64,000 bases of DNA from Amblyomma americanum (Eukaryota; Arthropoda; Arachnida; Ixodida; Ixodidae): assembly GCF_052857255.1 (NCBI RefSeq), contig NC_135504.1:147648121-147712120 (forward strand), written 5' to 3'. The translations under genes were made by a program, and so were the position numbers. The notes under the pieces were generated by a model. That model worked only from the letters and a program-made list of their open reading frames with translations, did not search any database and was not told where the DNA came from. Every line of letters begins with the position of its first letter. The first letter of the stretch is position 1. Positions 37,152 through 52,400 of this stretch are shown here, piece after piece.

Positions 37152-39295
37152 GTTTTGACGCGTGTCACAGGGACACTTGTGAAACCGATGTGTTCAGATT
37201 TACCTCGTTTCGTTCTAAAACAGCCTGTTTCGTTGGATTAAGCACGAATACATGATTTTCGCGCAGTTATAAGAGAAAAAGTTTTGACGCATATCACCTG
37301 GACACTTGTAAAACCGATGTGTTCATATATAGCCTGTTTTGGTCTAAAACAGCTTGTTTCGTTGTATTAAGCACGAATACATGCTTTTCGCGCAGTTATA
37401 AGAGAAAAAGTTTTCACGCGTGTCACAGGGACACTGTAAAACCGATGTGTTCAGAGTTACCTCGTTTCGGTCTAAAACAGCTTGTTTCGTTGGATTAAGC
37501 ACGAATACATGCTTTTCGTGCAGTTATAGGAGAAAAAGTTGATGCGTATTACATGGACACTTGTAAAACCGATCTGTTCAGATCTAGCACGTTTTGGTCT
37601 AAAACAGCTTGTTTCGTTGTATTAGCACGAATACATGCTTTTCGCGCAGTTATAAGAGAAAAAGTTTTGACGCGTGTCACAGGGACACTTGTAAAACCGA
37701 TGTGTTCAGACTTACCTTGTTTCGTTGTATTAAGCCCGAATACAAGCTTTTCGCGCAGTTATAAGAGAAAAAAGTTTTGACGCGTATCACATGGACACTT
37801 GTAAAACCGATGTGTTCAGATCTAGCTCGTTTTGGTCTAAAACACCTTGTTTGTGATTTACTCGTTTCGGTCTAAACAGCTTGTTTCGTTGTATTAAGCA
37901 AGAATACATGCTTTTCGCGCAGTCACAAGAGAAAAAGTTTTGACGCGTGTCACAGGAACACTTGTAAAACCGCTGTGTTCAGATTTACCTCGTTTCTGTC
38001 TAAAACAGCTTTTTTCGTTGGATTAAGCAAGAATACATGCTTTTCGCGCAGTTATAAGAGAAAAAATTTTGACGCGTATCACATGGACACTTGTAAAACC
38101 GATGTGTTCAGATCTAGCTCTTTTTGGTCTAAAACAGCTTGTTTCGTTGTATTAAGTACGAATACAACCTTTTCGCGCAGTTATAAGAGAAAAAGTTTTG
38201 ACGCGTATTACATGGACACTTTTAAAACCGATGTGTTCAGATATAGCTCATCTCGGTCTAAAACAGCTAGTTTCGTTGTATTAAGCACGAATACATGCTT
38301 TTCGCGCATTTATAGAAAACGTTTTGATGCGTATTAGAGGGACACTTGTAAAACCGATGTGTTCAGATTTAGCTCATCTCGGTCTAAAACAGCTTGTTTC
38401 GTTGTATTAAGCACGAATACATGCTTGTCGCGCAGTTATAAGAGAAAAAGTTTTGACGCGTATCAGAGGAACACTTGTAAAACCGATGTGTTGTGATTTA
38501 GCTCGCTTCGGTCTAAAACAGCTTGTTTCGTTGTATTAAGCACGAATACAAGCTTTTCGCGCAGTTATAAGAGAAAAAGTTTTGACACGTATCAGAGGAA
38601 CGCTTGTAAAACCGATGTGTTGTGATTTAGCTCGTTTCGGTCTAAAACAGCTAGTTTTGTTGTTTTAAGCACGAATACGTGCGTTTTCGCGCAGTTATAA
38701 GCAAAAGTCTTGACGCGTATCACATGGACACTTGTAAAACTGATGTGTTCAGATTTACCTCGTTTCGGTCTAAAACAGCTTGTTTCGTTAGATTAAGCAC
38801 GAATACATGCTTTTCGTACTGTTATAGAAGAAAACGTTTTGACGCCTATTAGAGGGACACTTGTAAAACCGATGTGTTCAGATTTAGCTCATCTCGGTCT
38901 AAAACAGCTTGTTTCGTTGTATTAAGCACGAATACATGCTTTTCGCGCAGTTATAAGAGAAAAAGTTTTGACGCGTATCAGAGGAACACTTGTAAAACCG
39001 ATGTGTTGTGATTTAGCTCGCTTCGGTCTAGAACAGCTTGTTTCGTTGTATTAAGCACGAATACATGCTTTTCGCGCAGTTATAGAAGAAAACGTTTTGA
39101 CGCCAATTAGAGGGACACTTGTAAAACCGATGTGTTCAGATTTAGCTAATCTCGGTCTAAAACAGCTTGTTTCGTTGTATTAAGCACGAATACATGCTTT
39201 TCGCGCAGTTATAAGAGAAAAAGTTTTGACGCGTATCAGAGGAACACTTGTAAAACCGATGTGTTGTGATTTAGCTCGCTTCGGTCTAAAACAAC

Positions 39296-41632
39296 TTGTT
39301 TCGTTGTATTAAGCACGAATACATGCTTTTCGCGCAGTTATACGACGCGTATCACATGGACACTTGTAAAACCGATGTGTTCAGATCTAGCTCGATTTGG
39401 TCTAAAACAGCTTGTTTCGTTGTATTAAGCACGAATACATGCTTTTCGCGCAGTTCTAAGAGAAAAAGTTTTGACGCCTATCACACGGACACTTGTAAAA
39501 CCGATGTGTTCAGATCTAGCTCGTTTTGGTCTAAAACAGCTTGTTTCGTTGTATTAAGCACGAATACATGCTTTTCGCGCAGTTATAAGTGAAAAAGTTT
39601 TGACGCGTATCAAAGGAACACTTGCAAAACCGATGTGTTGTGATTTAGGTCGTTTCGGTCTAAAACAGCTTGTTTCGTTGTATTAAGCACGAATACATGC
39701 TTTTCGCGCAGTTGTGAGAAAAAGTTTTGACGCGTGTCACAGGGACACTTGTAAAACCGATGTGTTCAGATCTAGCTCGTTTTGGTCTAAAACAGTTTGT
39801 GATTTAGCTCGTTTCGGTCTAAACAGCTTGTTTCGTTGTATTAAGCAAGAATACATGCTTTTCGCGCAGTCACAAGAGAAAAAGTTTGGACGCGTGTCAC
39901 AGGGACACTTGTAAAACCGATGTGTTCAGATTTACCTCGTTTCGGTCTAAAACAGCTTTTTTCGTTGGATTAAGCAAGAATACATGCTTTTCGCGCAGTT
40001 ATAAGAGAAAAAATTTTGACGCGTATCAGAGGAAGACTTGTAAAACCGATGTGTTCAGATCTAGCTCGTTTCGGTCTAAAACAGCTTGTTTCGTTGTATT
40101 AAGCACGAATACATGCTCTTAGCGCAGTTATAAGAGAAAAAGTTTCGACGCGTATCACATGGACACTTGAGAAACCGATGTGTTCAGATCTAGCTCATCT
40201 CGGTCTAAAACAGCTAGTTTCGTTGTATTAAGCAAGAATACATGCTTTTCGCGCAGTTATAAGGGAAAAAGTTCTGACGCGTATTAGAGGGACTTGTAAA
40301 ACCGATGTGTTCAGATTTAGCTCATCTCGGTCTAAAACAGCTTGTTTCGTTGTATTAAGCACGAATACATGCTTTTCGCGCAGTTATAAGAGAAAAAGTT
40401 TTGACGCCTATCACATGGACACTTGTAAAACCGATGTGTTCAGATCTAGCTCGTTTTGGTCTAAAACAGCTTGTTTCGTTGTATTTATCAAGAATACAAT
40501 GCTTTTCGCGCAGTTATAAGAGAAAAAGTTTTGACGCGTTTCACAGGGACACTTGTAAAACCGATGTGTTCAGATTCAGCTCGTTTCGGTCTAAAACAAC
40601 TTGTTTCGTTGTATTAAGCACGAATACATGCTTTTCGCGCAGTTATAAGAGAAAAAGTTTTGACGCGTATCACGTGGATACTTGTAAAACCGATGTGTTA
40701 AGATATAGCTCGTTTTGGTATAAAACCTCTTGTTTCGTTGTTTTAAGCAAGAGTACGTGCTTTTCGCGTAGTTATAGAAGAAAAAGTTTTGACGCGTTTC
40801 ACAGGGACACATTTAAAACCGATGTGTCTAGATTTAGCTCGTTTCGGTCTAAAACAGCTTGTTTCGTTGTATTAAGCACGAATACATGCTTTTCGCGCAG
40901 GTATAAGAGAAAAAAGTTTTGACGCGCATCACATGGACACATTTAAAACCGATGTGTTCAGATTTAGCTCGTTTTGGTCTAAAACAACTTGTTTCGTTGT
41001 ATTAAGCACGAATACGTGCTTTTCGCGCAGTTATAAGAGAAAAAGTTTTGACGCGTATCACGTGGATACTTGTAAAACCGATGTGTTTAGATATAGCTCG
41101 TTTTGGTATAAAACAGCTTGTTTCGTTGTTTTAAGCACGAATACGTGCTTTTCGCGTAGTTATAGAAGAAAAAGTTTTGACGCGTATCAGAGGAAAACTT
41201 TAAAACCGATGTGTTGTGATTTAGCTCGCTTCGGTCTAAAACAGCTTGTTTCGTTGTATTAAGCAAGAATACATGCTTTTCGCGCAGTTATAAGAGAAAA
41301 AGTTTTGACGCGTGTCACAGGGACACTTGTAAAACCGATGTGTTGTGATTTAGCTCGCTTCGGTCTAAAACAGCTTGTTTCGTTGTATTAAGCACGAATA
41401 CATGCTTTTCGCGCAGTTATAGAAGAAAACGTTTTGACGCCAATTAGAGGGACACTTGTAAAACCGATGTGTTCAGATTTAGCTCATCTCGGTCTAAAAC
41501 AGCTTGTTTCGTTGTATTAAGCACGAATACATGCTTTTCGCGCAGTTATAAGAGAAAAAGTTTTGACGCGTATCAGAGGAACACTTGTAAAACCGATGTG
41601 TTGTGATTTAGCTCGCTTCGGTCTAAAACAAC
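39296..41632. repeat. 2337-bp subunit, first copy in U3a
   Basis: Carries the short CAGTTTGTGATTT form near 39793, like the U1 first copy, although other variants group it with U2. The second copy starts at 41633 and runs to about 43.6 kb before the divergent third subunit. Confidence 0.82.
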
Positions 41633-44600
41633 TTGTTTCGTTGTATTAAGCACGAATACATGCTTTTCGCGCAGTTATACGACGCGTATCACATGGACAC
41701 TTGTAAAACCGATGTGTTCAGATCTAGCTCGATTTGGTCTAAAACAGCTTGTTTCGTTGTATTAAGCACGAATACATGCTTTTCGCGCAGTTCTAAGAGA
41801 AAAAGTTTTGACGCCTATCACACGGACACTTGTAAAACCGATGTGTTCAGATCTAGCTCGTTTTGGTCTAAAACAGCTTGTTTCGTTGTATTAAGCACGA
41901 ATACATGCTTTTCGCGCAGTTATAAGTGAAAAAGTTTTGACGCGTATCAAAGGAACACTTGCAAAACCGATGTGTTGTGATTTAGGTCGTTTCGGTCTAA
42001 AACAGCTTGTTTCGTTGTATTAAGCACGAATACATGCTTTTCGCGCAGTTGTGAGAAAAAGTTTTGACGCGTGTCACAGGGACACTTGTAAAACCGATGT
42101 GTTCAGATCTAGCTCGTTTTGGTCTAAAACAGTTTGTTTGTGATTTAGCTCGTTTCGGTCTAAACAGCTTGTTTCGTTGTATTAAGCAAGAATACATGCT
42201 TTTCGAGCAGTCACAAGAGAAAAAGTTTGGACGCGTGTCACAGGGACACTTGTAAAACCGATGTGTTCAGATTTACCTCGTTTCGGTCTAAAACAGCTTT
42301 TTTCGTTGGATTAAGCAAGAATACATGCTTTTCGCGCAGTTATAAGAGAAAAAATTTTGACGCGTATCAGAGGAAGACTTGTAAAACCGATGTGTTCAGA
42401 TCTAGCTCGTTTCGGTCTAAAACAGCTTGTTTCGTTGTATTAAGCACGAATACATGCTCTTAGCGCAGTTATAAGAGAAAAAGTTTCGACGCGTATCACA
42501 TGGACACTTGAGAAACCGATGTGTTCAGATCTAGCTCATCTCGGTCTAAAACAGCTAGTTTCGTTTTATTAAGCAAGAATACATGCTTTTCGCGCAGTTA
42601 TAAGGGAAAAAGTTCTGACGCGTATTAGAGGGACTTGTAAAACCGATGTGTTCAGATTTAGCTCATCTCGGTCTAAAACAGCTTGTTTCGTTGTATTAAG
42701 CACGAATACATGCTTTTCGCGCAGTTATAAGAGAAAAAGTTTTGACGCCTATCACATGGACACTTGTAAAACCGATGTGTTCAGATCTAGCTCGTTTTGG
42801 TCTAAAACAGCTTGTTTCGTTGTATTTATCAAGAATACAATGCTTTTCGCGCAGTTATAAGAGAAAAAGTTTTGACGCGTTTCACAGGGACACTTGTAAA
42901 ACCGATGTGTTCAGATTTAGCTCGTTTCGGTCTAAAACAACTTGTTTCGTTGTATTAAGCACGAATACATGCTTTTCGCGCAGTTATAAGAGAAAAAGTT
43001 TTGACGCGTATCACGTGGATACTTGTAAAACCGATGTGTTAAGATATAGCTCGTTTTGGTATAAAACCTCTTGTTTCGTTGTTTTAAGCAAGAGTACGTG
43101 CTTTTCGCGTAGTTATAGAAGAAAAAGTTTTGACGCGTTTCACAGGGACACATTTAAAACCGATGTGTCTAGATTTAGCTCGTTTCGGTCTAAAACAGCT
43201 TGTTTCGTTGTATTAAGCACGAATACATGCTTTTCGCGCAGGTATAAGAGAAAAAAGTTTTGACGCGCATCACATGGACACATTTAAAACCGATGTGTTC
43301 AGATTTAGCTCGTTTTGGTCTAAAACAACTTGTTTCGTTGTATTAAGCACGAATACGTGCTTTTCGCGCAGTTATAAGAGAAAAAGTTTTGACGCGTATC
43401 ACGTGGATACTTGTAAAACCGATGTGTTTAGATATAGCTCGTTTTGGTATAAAACAGCTTGTTTCGTTGTTTTAAGCACGAATACGTGCTTTTCGCGTAG
43501 TTATAGAAGAAAAAGTTTTGACGCGTATCAGAGGAAAACTTTAAAACCGATGTGTTGTGATTTAGCTCGCTTCGGTCTAAAACAGCTTGTTTCGTTGTAT
43601 TAAGCAAGAATACATGCTTTTCGCGCAGTTATAAGAGAAAAAGTTTTGACGCGTGTCACAGGGACACTTGTAAAACCGATGTGTTCAGATTTACCTCGTT
43701 TCGGACTAAAACAGCTTGTTTCGTTGGATTAAGCACGAATACATGCTTTTCGCGCAGTTATAAGAGAAAAAAGTTTTGAAGCGTATCACATGGACACTTG
43801 TAAAACCGATGTGTTCAGATCTAGCTCGTTTTGGTCTAAAACAGCTTGTTTCGTTGTATTAAGAACGAATGCATGCTTTTCGCGCAGTTATAAGAGAAAA
43901 AGTTTTGACGCGTATCAGAGGAAGACTTGTAAAACCGATTTGTTCAGATCTAGCTCGTTTCGGTCTAAAACAGCTTGTTTCGTTGTATTAAGCACGAATA
44001 CATGCTCTTAGCGCAGTTATAAGAGAAAAAGTTTCGACGCGTATCACATGGACACTTGTAAAACCGATGTGTTCAAATCTAGCTCGTTTTGGTCTAAAAC
44101 AGCTTGTTTCCTTGTATTAAGCAAGAATACAATGCTTTTCGTGCAGTTATTGGAGAAAAAGTTTTGACGCGTTTCACAGGGACACTTGTAAAACCGATGT
44201 GTTTAGATTTAGCTCGTTTCGGTCTAAAACAATTTCTTTCGTTGTATTAAGCACGAATACATGCTTGTCGCGCAGTTATAAGAGAAAAAGTTTTGACGCG
44301 TATCAGAGGAACACTTGTAAAACCGATGTGTTGTGATTTAGCTCGCTTCGGTCTAAAACAGCTTGTTTCGTTGTATTAAGCACGAATACATGCTTTTCGC
44401 GCAGTTATAGAAGAAAACGTTTTGACGCCTATTAGAGGGACACTTGTAAAACCGATGTGTTCAGATTTAGCTCATCTCGGTCTAAAACAGCTTGTTTCGT
44501 TGTATTAAGCACGAATACATGCTTTTCGCGCAGTTATAAGAGAAAAAGTTTTGACGCGTATCAGAGGAACACTTGTAAAACCGATGTGTTGTGATTTAGC

Positions 44601-45869
44601 TCGCGTCGGTCTAAAACAGCTTGTTTCGTTGTATTAAGCACGAATACATGCTTTTCGCGCAGTTATAAGACGCGTATCACATGGACACTTGTAAAACCGA
44701 TGTGTTCAGATCTAGCTCGATTTGGTCTAAAACAGCTTGTTTCGTTGTATTAAGCACGAATACATGCTTTTCGCGCAGTTATAAGAGAAAAAGTTTTGAC
44801 GCCTATCACACGGACACTTGTAAAACCGATGTGTTCAGATCTAGCTCGTTTTGGTCTAAAACAGCTTGTTTCGTTGTATTAAGCACGAATACATGCTTTT
44901 CGCGCAGTTATAAGTGAAAAAGTTTTGACGCGTATCAAAGGAACACTTGCAAAACCGATGTGTTGTGATTTAGGTCGTTTCGGTCTAAAACAGCTTGTTT
45001 CGTTGTATTAAGCACGAATAAATGCTTTTCGCGCAGTTGTGAGAAAAAGTTTTGACGCGTGTCACAGGGACACTTGTAAAACCGATGTGTTCAGATCTAG
45101 CTCGTTTTGGTCTAAAACAGTTTGTTTGTGATTTAGCTCGTTTCGGTCTAAACAGCTTGTTTCGTTGTATTAAGCAAGAATACATGCTTTTCGCGCAGTC
45201 ACAAGAGAAAAAGTTTGGACGCGTGTCACAGGGATACTTGTAAAACCGATGTGTTCAGATTTACCTCGTTTCGGTCTGAAACAGCTTTTTTCGTTGGATT
45301 AAGCAAGAATACATGCTTTTCGCGCAGTTATAAGAGAAAAAATTTCGACGCGTATCACATGGACACTTGAGAAACCGATGTGTTCAGATCTAGCTCATCT
45401 CGGTCTAAAACAGCTAGTTTCGTTGTATTAAGCAAGAATACATGCTTTTCGCGCAGTTATAAGGGAAAAAGTTCTGACGCGTATTAGAGGGACTTGTAAA
45501 ACCGATGTGTTCAGATTTAGCTCATCTCGGTCTAAAACAGCTTGTTTCGTTGTATTAAGCACGAATACATGCTTTTCGCGCAGTTATAAGAGAAAAAGTT
45601 TTGACGCCTATCACATGGACACTTGTAAAACCGATGTGTTCAGATCTAGCTCGTTTTGGTCTAAAACAGCTTGTTTCGTTGTATTAAGCAAGAATACAAT
45701 GCTTTTCGCGCAGTTATAAGAGAAAAAGTTTTGACGCGTTTCACAGGGACACTTGTAAAACCGATGTGTTCAGATTTAGCTCGTTTCGGTCTAAAACAAC
45801 TTGTTTCGTTGTATTAAGCACGAATACATGCTTTTCGCGCAGTTATAAGAGAAAAAGTTTTGATGCGTA

Positions 45870-45915
45870 TCACGTGGATACTTGTAAAACCGATGTGTTC
45901 AGATCTAGCTCTTTT
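45870..45915. other. Chimeric junction between U3a and U3b
   Basis: One monomer begins as a V-like unit (TGATGCGTATCACGTGGATAC) and continues with TTCAGATCTAGCTCTTTTTGG, a rare variant otherwise found near 20545, 29581, 38101 and 54940. Left of it the sequence follows the U3a pattern; right of it the sequence follows 20.55 kb onward. The monomer keeps its length, so the exchange was in register. Confidence 0.8.
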
Positions 45916-47086
45916 TGGTCTAAAACAGCTTGTTTCGTTGTATTAAGTACGAATACAACCTTTTCGCGCAGTTATAAGAGAAAAAGTTTTGACGCGTATT
46001 ACATGGACACTTTTAAAACCGATGTGTTCAGATATAGCTCATCTCGGTCTAAAACAGCTAGTTTCGTTGTATTAAGCACGAATACATGCTTTTCGCGCAT
46101 TTATAGAAAACGTTTTGATGCGTATTAGAGGGACACTTGTAAAACCGATGTGTTCAGATTTAGCTCATCTCGGTCTAAAACAGCTTGTTTCGTTGTATTA
46201 AGCACGAATACATGCTTGTCGCGCAGTTATAAGAGAAAAAGTTTTGACGCGTATCACGTGGATACTTGTAAAACCGATGTGTTGTGATTTAGCTCGCTTC
46301 GGTCTAAAACAGCTTGTTTCGTTGTATTAAGCACGAATACAAGCTTTTCGCGCAGTTATAAGAGAAAAAGTTTTGACACGTACCAGAGGAACGCTTGTAA
46401 AACCGATGTGTTGTGATTTAGCTCGTTTCGGTCTAAAACAGCTAGTTTTGTTGTTTTAAGCACGAATACGTGCGTTTTCGCGCAGTTATAAGCAAAAGTC
46501 TTGACGCGTATCACATGGACACTTGTAAAACTGATGTGTTCAGATTTACCTCGTTTCGGTCTAAAACAGCTTGTTTCGTTAGATTAAGCACGAATACATG
46601 CTTTTCGTACTGTTATAGAAGAAAACGTTTTGACGCCTATTAGAGGGACACTTGTAAAACCGATGTGTTCAGATTTAGCTCATCTCGGTCTAAAACAGCT
46701 TGTTTCGTTGTATTAAGCACGAATACATGCTTTTCGCGCAGTTATAAGAGAAAAAGTTTTGACGCGTATCAGAGGAACACTTGTAAAACCGATGTGTTGT
46801 GATTTAGCTCGCTTCGGTCTAGAACAGCTTGTTTCGTTGTATTAAGCACGAATACATGCTTTTCGCGCAGTTATAGAAGAAAACGTTTTGACGCCAATTA
46901 GAGGGACACTTGTAAAACCGATGTGTTCAGATTTAGCTCATCTCGGTCTAAAACAGCTTGTTTCGTTGTATTAAGCACGAATACATGCTTTTCGCGCAGT
47001 TATAAGAGAAAAAGTTTTGACGCGTATCAGAGGAACACTTGTAAAACCGATGTGTTGTGATTTAGCTCGCTTCGGTCTAAAACAAC

Positions 47087-49426
47087 TTGTTTCGTTGTAT
47101 TAAGCACGAATACATGCTTTTCGCGCAGTTATACGACGCGTATCACATGGACACTTGTAAAACCGATGTGTTCAGATCTAGCTCGATTTGTCTAAAACAG
47201 CTTGTTTCGTTGTATTAAGCACGAATACATGCTTTTCGCGCAGTTCTAAGAGAAAAAGTTTTGACGCCTATCACACGGACACTTGTAAAACCGATGTGTT
47301 CAGATCTAGCTCGTTTTGGTCTAAAACAGCTTGTTTCGTTGTATTAAGCACGAATACATGCTTTTCGCGCAGTTATAAGTGAAAAAGTTTTGACGCGTAT
47401 CAAAGGAACACTTGCAAAACCGATGTGTTGTGATTTAGGTCGTTTCGGTCTAAAACAGCTTGTTTCGTTGTATTAAGCACGAATACATGCTTTTCGCGCA
47501 GTTGTGAGAAAAAGTTTTGACGCGTGTCACTGGGACACTTGTAAAACCGATGTGTTCAGATCTAGCTCGTTTTGGTCTAAAACAGTTTGTTTGTGATTTA
47601 GCTCGTTTCGGTCTAAACAGCTTGTTTCGTTGTATTAAGCAAGAATACATGCTTTTCGCGCAGTCACAAGAGAAAAAGTTTGGACGCGTGTCACAGGGAC
47701 ACTTGTAAAACCGATGTGTTCAGATTTACCTCGTTTCGGTCTAAACAGCTTTTTTCGTTGGATTAAGCAAGAATACATGCTTTTCGCGCAGTTATAAGAG
47801 AAAAAATTTTGACGCGTATCAGAGGAAGACTTGTAAAACCGATGTGTTCAGATCTAGCTCGTTTCGGTCTAAAACAGCTTGTTTCGTTGTATTAAGCACG
47901 AATACATGCCTCTTAGCGCAGTTATAAGAGAAAAAGTTTCGACGCGTATCACATGGACACTTGAGAAACCGATGTGTTCAGATCTAGCTCATCTCGGTCT
48001 AAAACAGCTAGTTTCGTTGTATTAAGCAAGAATACATGCTTTTCGCGCAGTTATAAGGGAAAAAGTTCTGACGCGTATTAGAGGGACTTGTAAAACCGAT
48101 GTGTTCAGATTTAGCTCATCTCGGTCTAAAACAGCTTGTTTCGTTGTATTAAGCACGAATACATGCTTTTCGCGCAGTTATAAGAGAAAAAGTTTTGACG
48201 CCTATCACATGGACACTTGTAAAACCGATGTGTTCAGATCTAGCTCGTTTTGGTCTAAAACAGCTTGTTTCGTTGTATTTATCAAGAATACAATGCTTTT
48301 CGCGCAGTTATAAGAGAAAAAGTTTTGACGCGTTTCACAGGGACACTTGTAAAACCGATGTGTTCAGATTTAGCTCGTTTCGGTCTAAAACAACTTGTTT
48401 CGTTGTATTAAGCACGAATACATGCTTTTCGCGCAGTTATAAGAGAAAAAGTTTTGACGCGTATCACGTGGATACTTGTAAAACCGATGTGTTAAGATAT
48501 AGCTCGTTTTGGTATAAAACCTCTTGTTTCGTTGTTTTAAGCAAGAGTACGTGCTTTTCGCGTAGTTATAGAAGAAAAAGTTTTGACGCGTTTCACAGGG
48601 ACACATTTAAAACCGATGTGTCTAGATTTAGCTCGTTTCGGTCTAAAACAGCTTGTTTCGTTGTATTAAGCACGAATACATGCTTTTCGCGCAGGTATAA
48701 GAGAAAAAAGTTTTGACGCGCATCACATGGACACATTTAAAACCGATGTGTTCAGATTTAGCTCGTTTTGGTCTAAAACAACTTGTTTCGTTGTATTAAG
48801 CACGAATACGTGCTTTTCGCGCAGTTATAAGAGAAAAAGTTTTGACGCGTATCACGTGGATACTTGTAAAACCGATGTGTTTAGATATAGCTCGTTTTGG
48901 TATAAAACAGCTTGTTTCGTTGTTTTAAGCACGAATACGTGCTTTTCGCGTAGTTATAGAAGAAAAAGTTTTGACGCGTATCAGAGGAAAACTTTAAAAC
49001 CGATGTGTTGTGATTTAGCTCGCTTCGGTCTAAAACAGCTTGTTTCGTTGTATTAAGCAAGAATACATGCTTTTCGCGCAGTTATAAGAGAAAAAGTTTT
49101 GACGCGTGTCACAGGGACACTTGTAAAACCGATGTGTTGTGATTTAGCTCGCTTCGGTCTAAAACAGCTTGTTTCGTTGTATTAAGCACGAACACATGCT
49201 TTTCGCGCAGTTATAGAAGAAAACGTTTTGACGCCAATTAGAGGGACACTTGTAAAACCGATGTGTTCAGATTTAGCTCATCTCGGTCTAAAACAGCTTG
49301 TTTCGTTGTATTAAGCACGAATACATGCTTTTCGCGCAGTTATAAGAGAAAAAGTTTTGACGCGTATCAGAGGAACACTTGTAAAACCGATGTGTTGTGA
49401 TTTAGCTCGCTTCGGTCTAAAACAAC
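47087..49426. repeat. 2340-bp subunit, first copy in U3b
   Basis: Equivalent of 21734-24070 with a single-base deletion (GATTTGTCTAAA near 47186, elsewhere GATTTGGTCTAAA), giving 2340 bp. A 1-bp shortening near 47745 (GTCTAAACAGC) and an extra C near 47910 also occur. The second copy starts at 49427. Confidence 0.8.
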
Positions 49427-52400
49427 TTGTTTCGTTGTATTAAGCACGAATACATGCTTTTCGCGCAGTTATACGACGCGTATCACATGGACACTTGTAA
49501 AACCGATGTGTTCAGATCTAGCTCGATTTGGTCTAAAACAGCTTGTTTCGTTGTATTAAGCACGAATACATGCTTTTCGCGCAGTTCTAAGAGAAAAAGT
49601 TTTGACGCCTATCACACGGACACTTGTAAAACCGATGTGTTCAGATCTAGCTCGTTTTGGTCTAAAACAGCTTGTTTCGTTGTATTAAGCACGAATACAT
49701 GCTTTTCGCGCAGTTATAAGTGAAAAAGTTTTGACGCGTATCAAAGGAACACTTGCAAAACCGATGTGTTGTGATTTAGGTCGTTTCGGTCTAAAACAGC
49801 TTGTTTCGTTGTATTAAGCACGAATACATGCTTTTCGCGCAGTTGTGAGAAAAAGTTTTGACGCGTGTCACAGGGACACTTGTAAAACCGATGTGTTCAG
49901 ATCTAGCTCGTTTTGGTCTAAAACAGTTTGTTTGTGATTTAGCTCGTTTCGGTCTAAACAGCTTGTTTCGTTGTATTAAGCAAGAATACATGCTTTTCGA
50001 GCAGTCACAAGAGAAAAAGTTTGGACGCGTGTCACAGGGACACTTGTAAAACCGATGTGTTCAGATTTACCTCGTTTCGGTCTAAAACAGCTTTTTTCGT
50101 TGGATTAAGCAAGAATACATGCTTTTCGCGCAGTTATAAGAGAAAAAATTTTGACGCGTATCAGAGGAAGACTTGTAAAACCGATGTGTTCAGATCTAGC
50201 TCGTTTCGGTCTAAAACAGCTTGTTTCGTTGTATTAAGCACGAATACATGCTCTTAGCGCAGTTATAAGAGAAAAAGTTTCGACGCGTATCACATGGACA
50301 CTTGAGAAACCGATGTGTTCAGATCTAGCTCATCTCGGTCTAAAACAGCTAGTTTCGTTTTATTAAGCAAGAATACATGCTTTTCGCGCAGTTATAAGGG
50401 AAAAAGTTCTGACGCGTATTAGAGGGACTTGTAAAACCGATGTGTTCAGATTTAGCTCATCTCGGTCTAAAACAGCTTGTTTCGTTGTATTAAGCACGAA
50501 TACATGCTTTTCGCGCAGTTATAAGAGAAAAAGTTTTGACGCCTATCACATGGACACTTGTAAAACCGATGTGTTCAGATCTAGCTCGTTTTGGTCTAAA
50601 ACAGCTTGTTTCGTTGTATTTATCAAGAATACAATGCTTTTCGCGCAGTTATAAGAGAAAAAGTTTTGACGCGTTTCACAGGGACACTTGTAAAACCGAT
50701 GTGTTCAGATTTAGCTCGTTTCGGTCTAAAACAACTTGTTTCGTTGTATTAAGCACGAATACATGCTTTTCGCGCAGTTATAAGAGAAAAAGTTTTGACG
50801 CGTATCACGTGGATACTTGTAAAACCGATGTGTTAAGATATAGCTCGTTTTGGTATAAAACCTCTTGTTTCGTTGTTTTAAGCACGAATACGTGCTTTTC
50901 GCGTAGTTATAGAAGAAAAAGTTTTGACGCGTATCAGAGGAAAACTTTAAAACCGATGTGTTGTGATTTAGCTTGTTTCGGTCTAAAACAGCTTGTTTCG
51001 TTGTATTAAGCAAGAATACATGCTTTTCGCGCAGTTATAAGAGAAAAAGTTTTGACGCGTGTCACAGGGACACTTGTAAAACCGATGTGTTCAGATTTAT
51101 CTCGTTTCGGACTAAAACAGCTTGTTTCGTTGGATTAAGCACGAATACATGCTTTTCGCGCAGTTATAAGAGAAAAAATTTTTGACGCGTATCACATGGA
51201 CACATTTAAAACCGATGTGTTCAGATTTAGCTCGTTTCGGTCTAAAACAACTTGTTTCGTTGTATTAGGCACGAATACATGCTTTTAGCGCAGTTATAAG
51301 AGAAGAAGTTTTGAAGCGTATCACATGGACACTTGTAAAACCGATGTGTTCAGATCTAGGTCGTTTTGGTCTAAAACAGCTTGTTTCGTTGTATTAAGAA
51401 CGAATACATGCTTTTCGCGCAGTTATAAGAGAAAAAGTTTCGACGCGTATCACATGGACACTTGTAAAACCGATGTGTTCAAATCTAGCTCGTTTTGGTC
51501 TAAAACAGCTTGTTTCGTTGTATTAAGCAAGAATACAATGCTTTTCGTGCAGTTATAGGAGAAAAAGTTTTGACGCGTTTCACAGGGACACTTGTAAAAC
51601 CGATGTGTTCAGATTTAGCTCGTTTCGGTCTAAACCAACTTGTTTCGTTGTATTAAGCACGAATACATGCTTTTCGCGCAGTTATAAGAGAAAAAGTTTT
51701 GACGCGTATCACGTGGATACTTGTAAAACCGATGTGTTTAGATATATATAGCTCGTTTTGGTATAAAACCGCTTGTTTCGTTGTTTTAGGCAAGAATACG
51801 TGCTTTTCGCGTAGTTATAGAAGAAAAAGTTTTGACGCGTTTCACAGGGACACATTTAAAACCGATGTGTCTAGATTTAGCTCGTTTCGGTCTAAAACAG
51901 CTTGTTTCGTTGTATTAAGCACGAATACATGCTTTTCGCGCAGTTATAAGAGAAAAAGTTTTGACGCCTATCCCATGGACACTTGTAAAACCGATGTGTT
52001 CAGATCTAGCTCGTTTTGGTCTAAAACAGCTTGTTTCGTTGTATTAAGCAAGAATACAATGCTTTTCGCGGAGTTATAAGAGAAAAAGTTTTGACGCGTT
52101 TCACAGGGACACTTGTAAAACCGATGTGTTCAGATTTAGCTCGTTTCGGTCTAAAACAACTTGTTTAGTTGTATTAAGCACGAATACATGCTTTTCGCGC
52201 ACTTATAAGAGAAAAAGTTTTGACGCGTATCACGTGGATACTTGTAAAACCGATGTGTTTAGATATAGCTCGTTTTGGTATAAAACCGCTTGTTTCGTTG
52301 TTTTAGGCAAGAATAAGTGCTTTTCGCGTAGTTATAGAAGAAAAAGTTTTGACGCGTTACACAGGGACACTTGTAAAACCGATGGTTCAGATTTTGCTCG

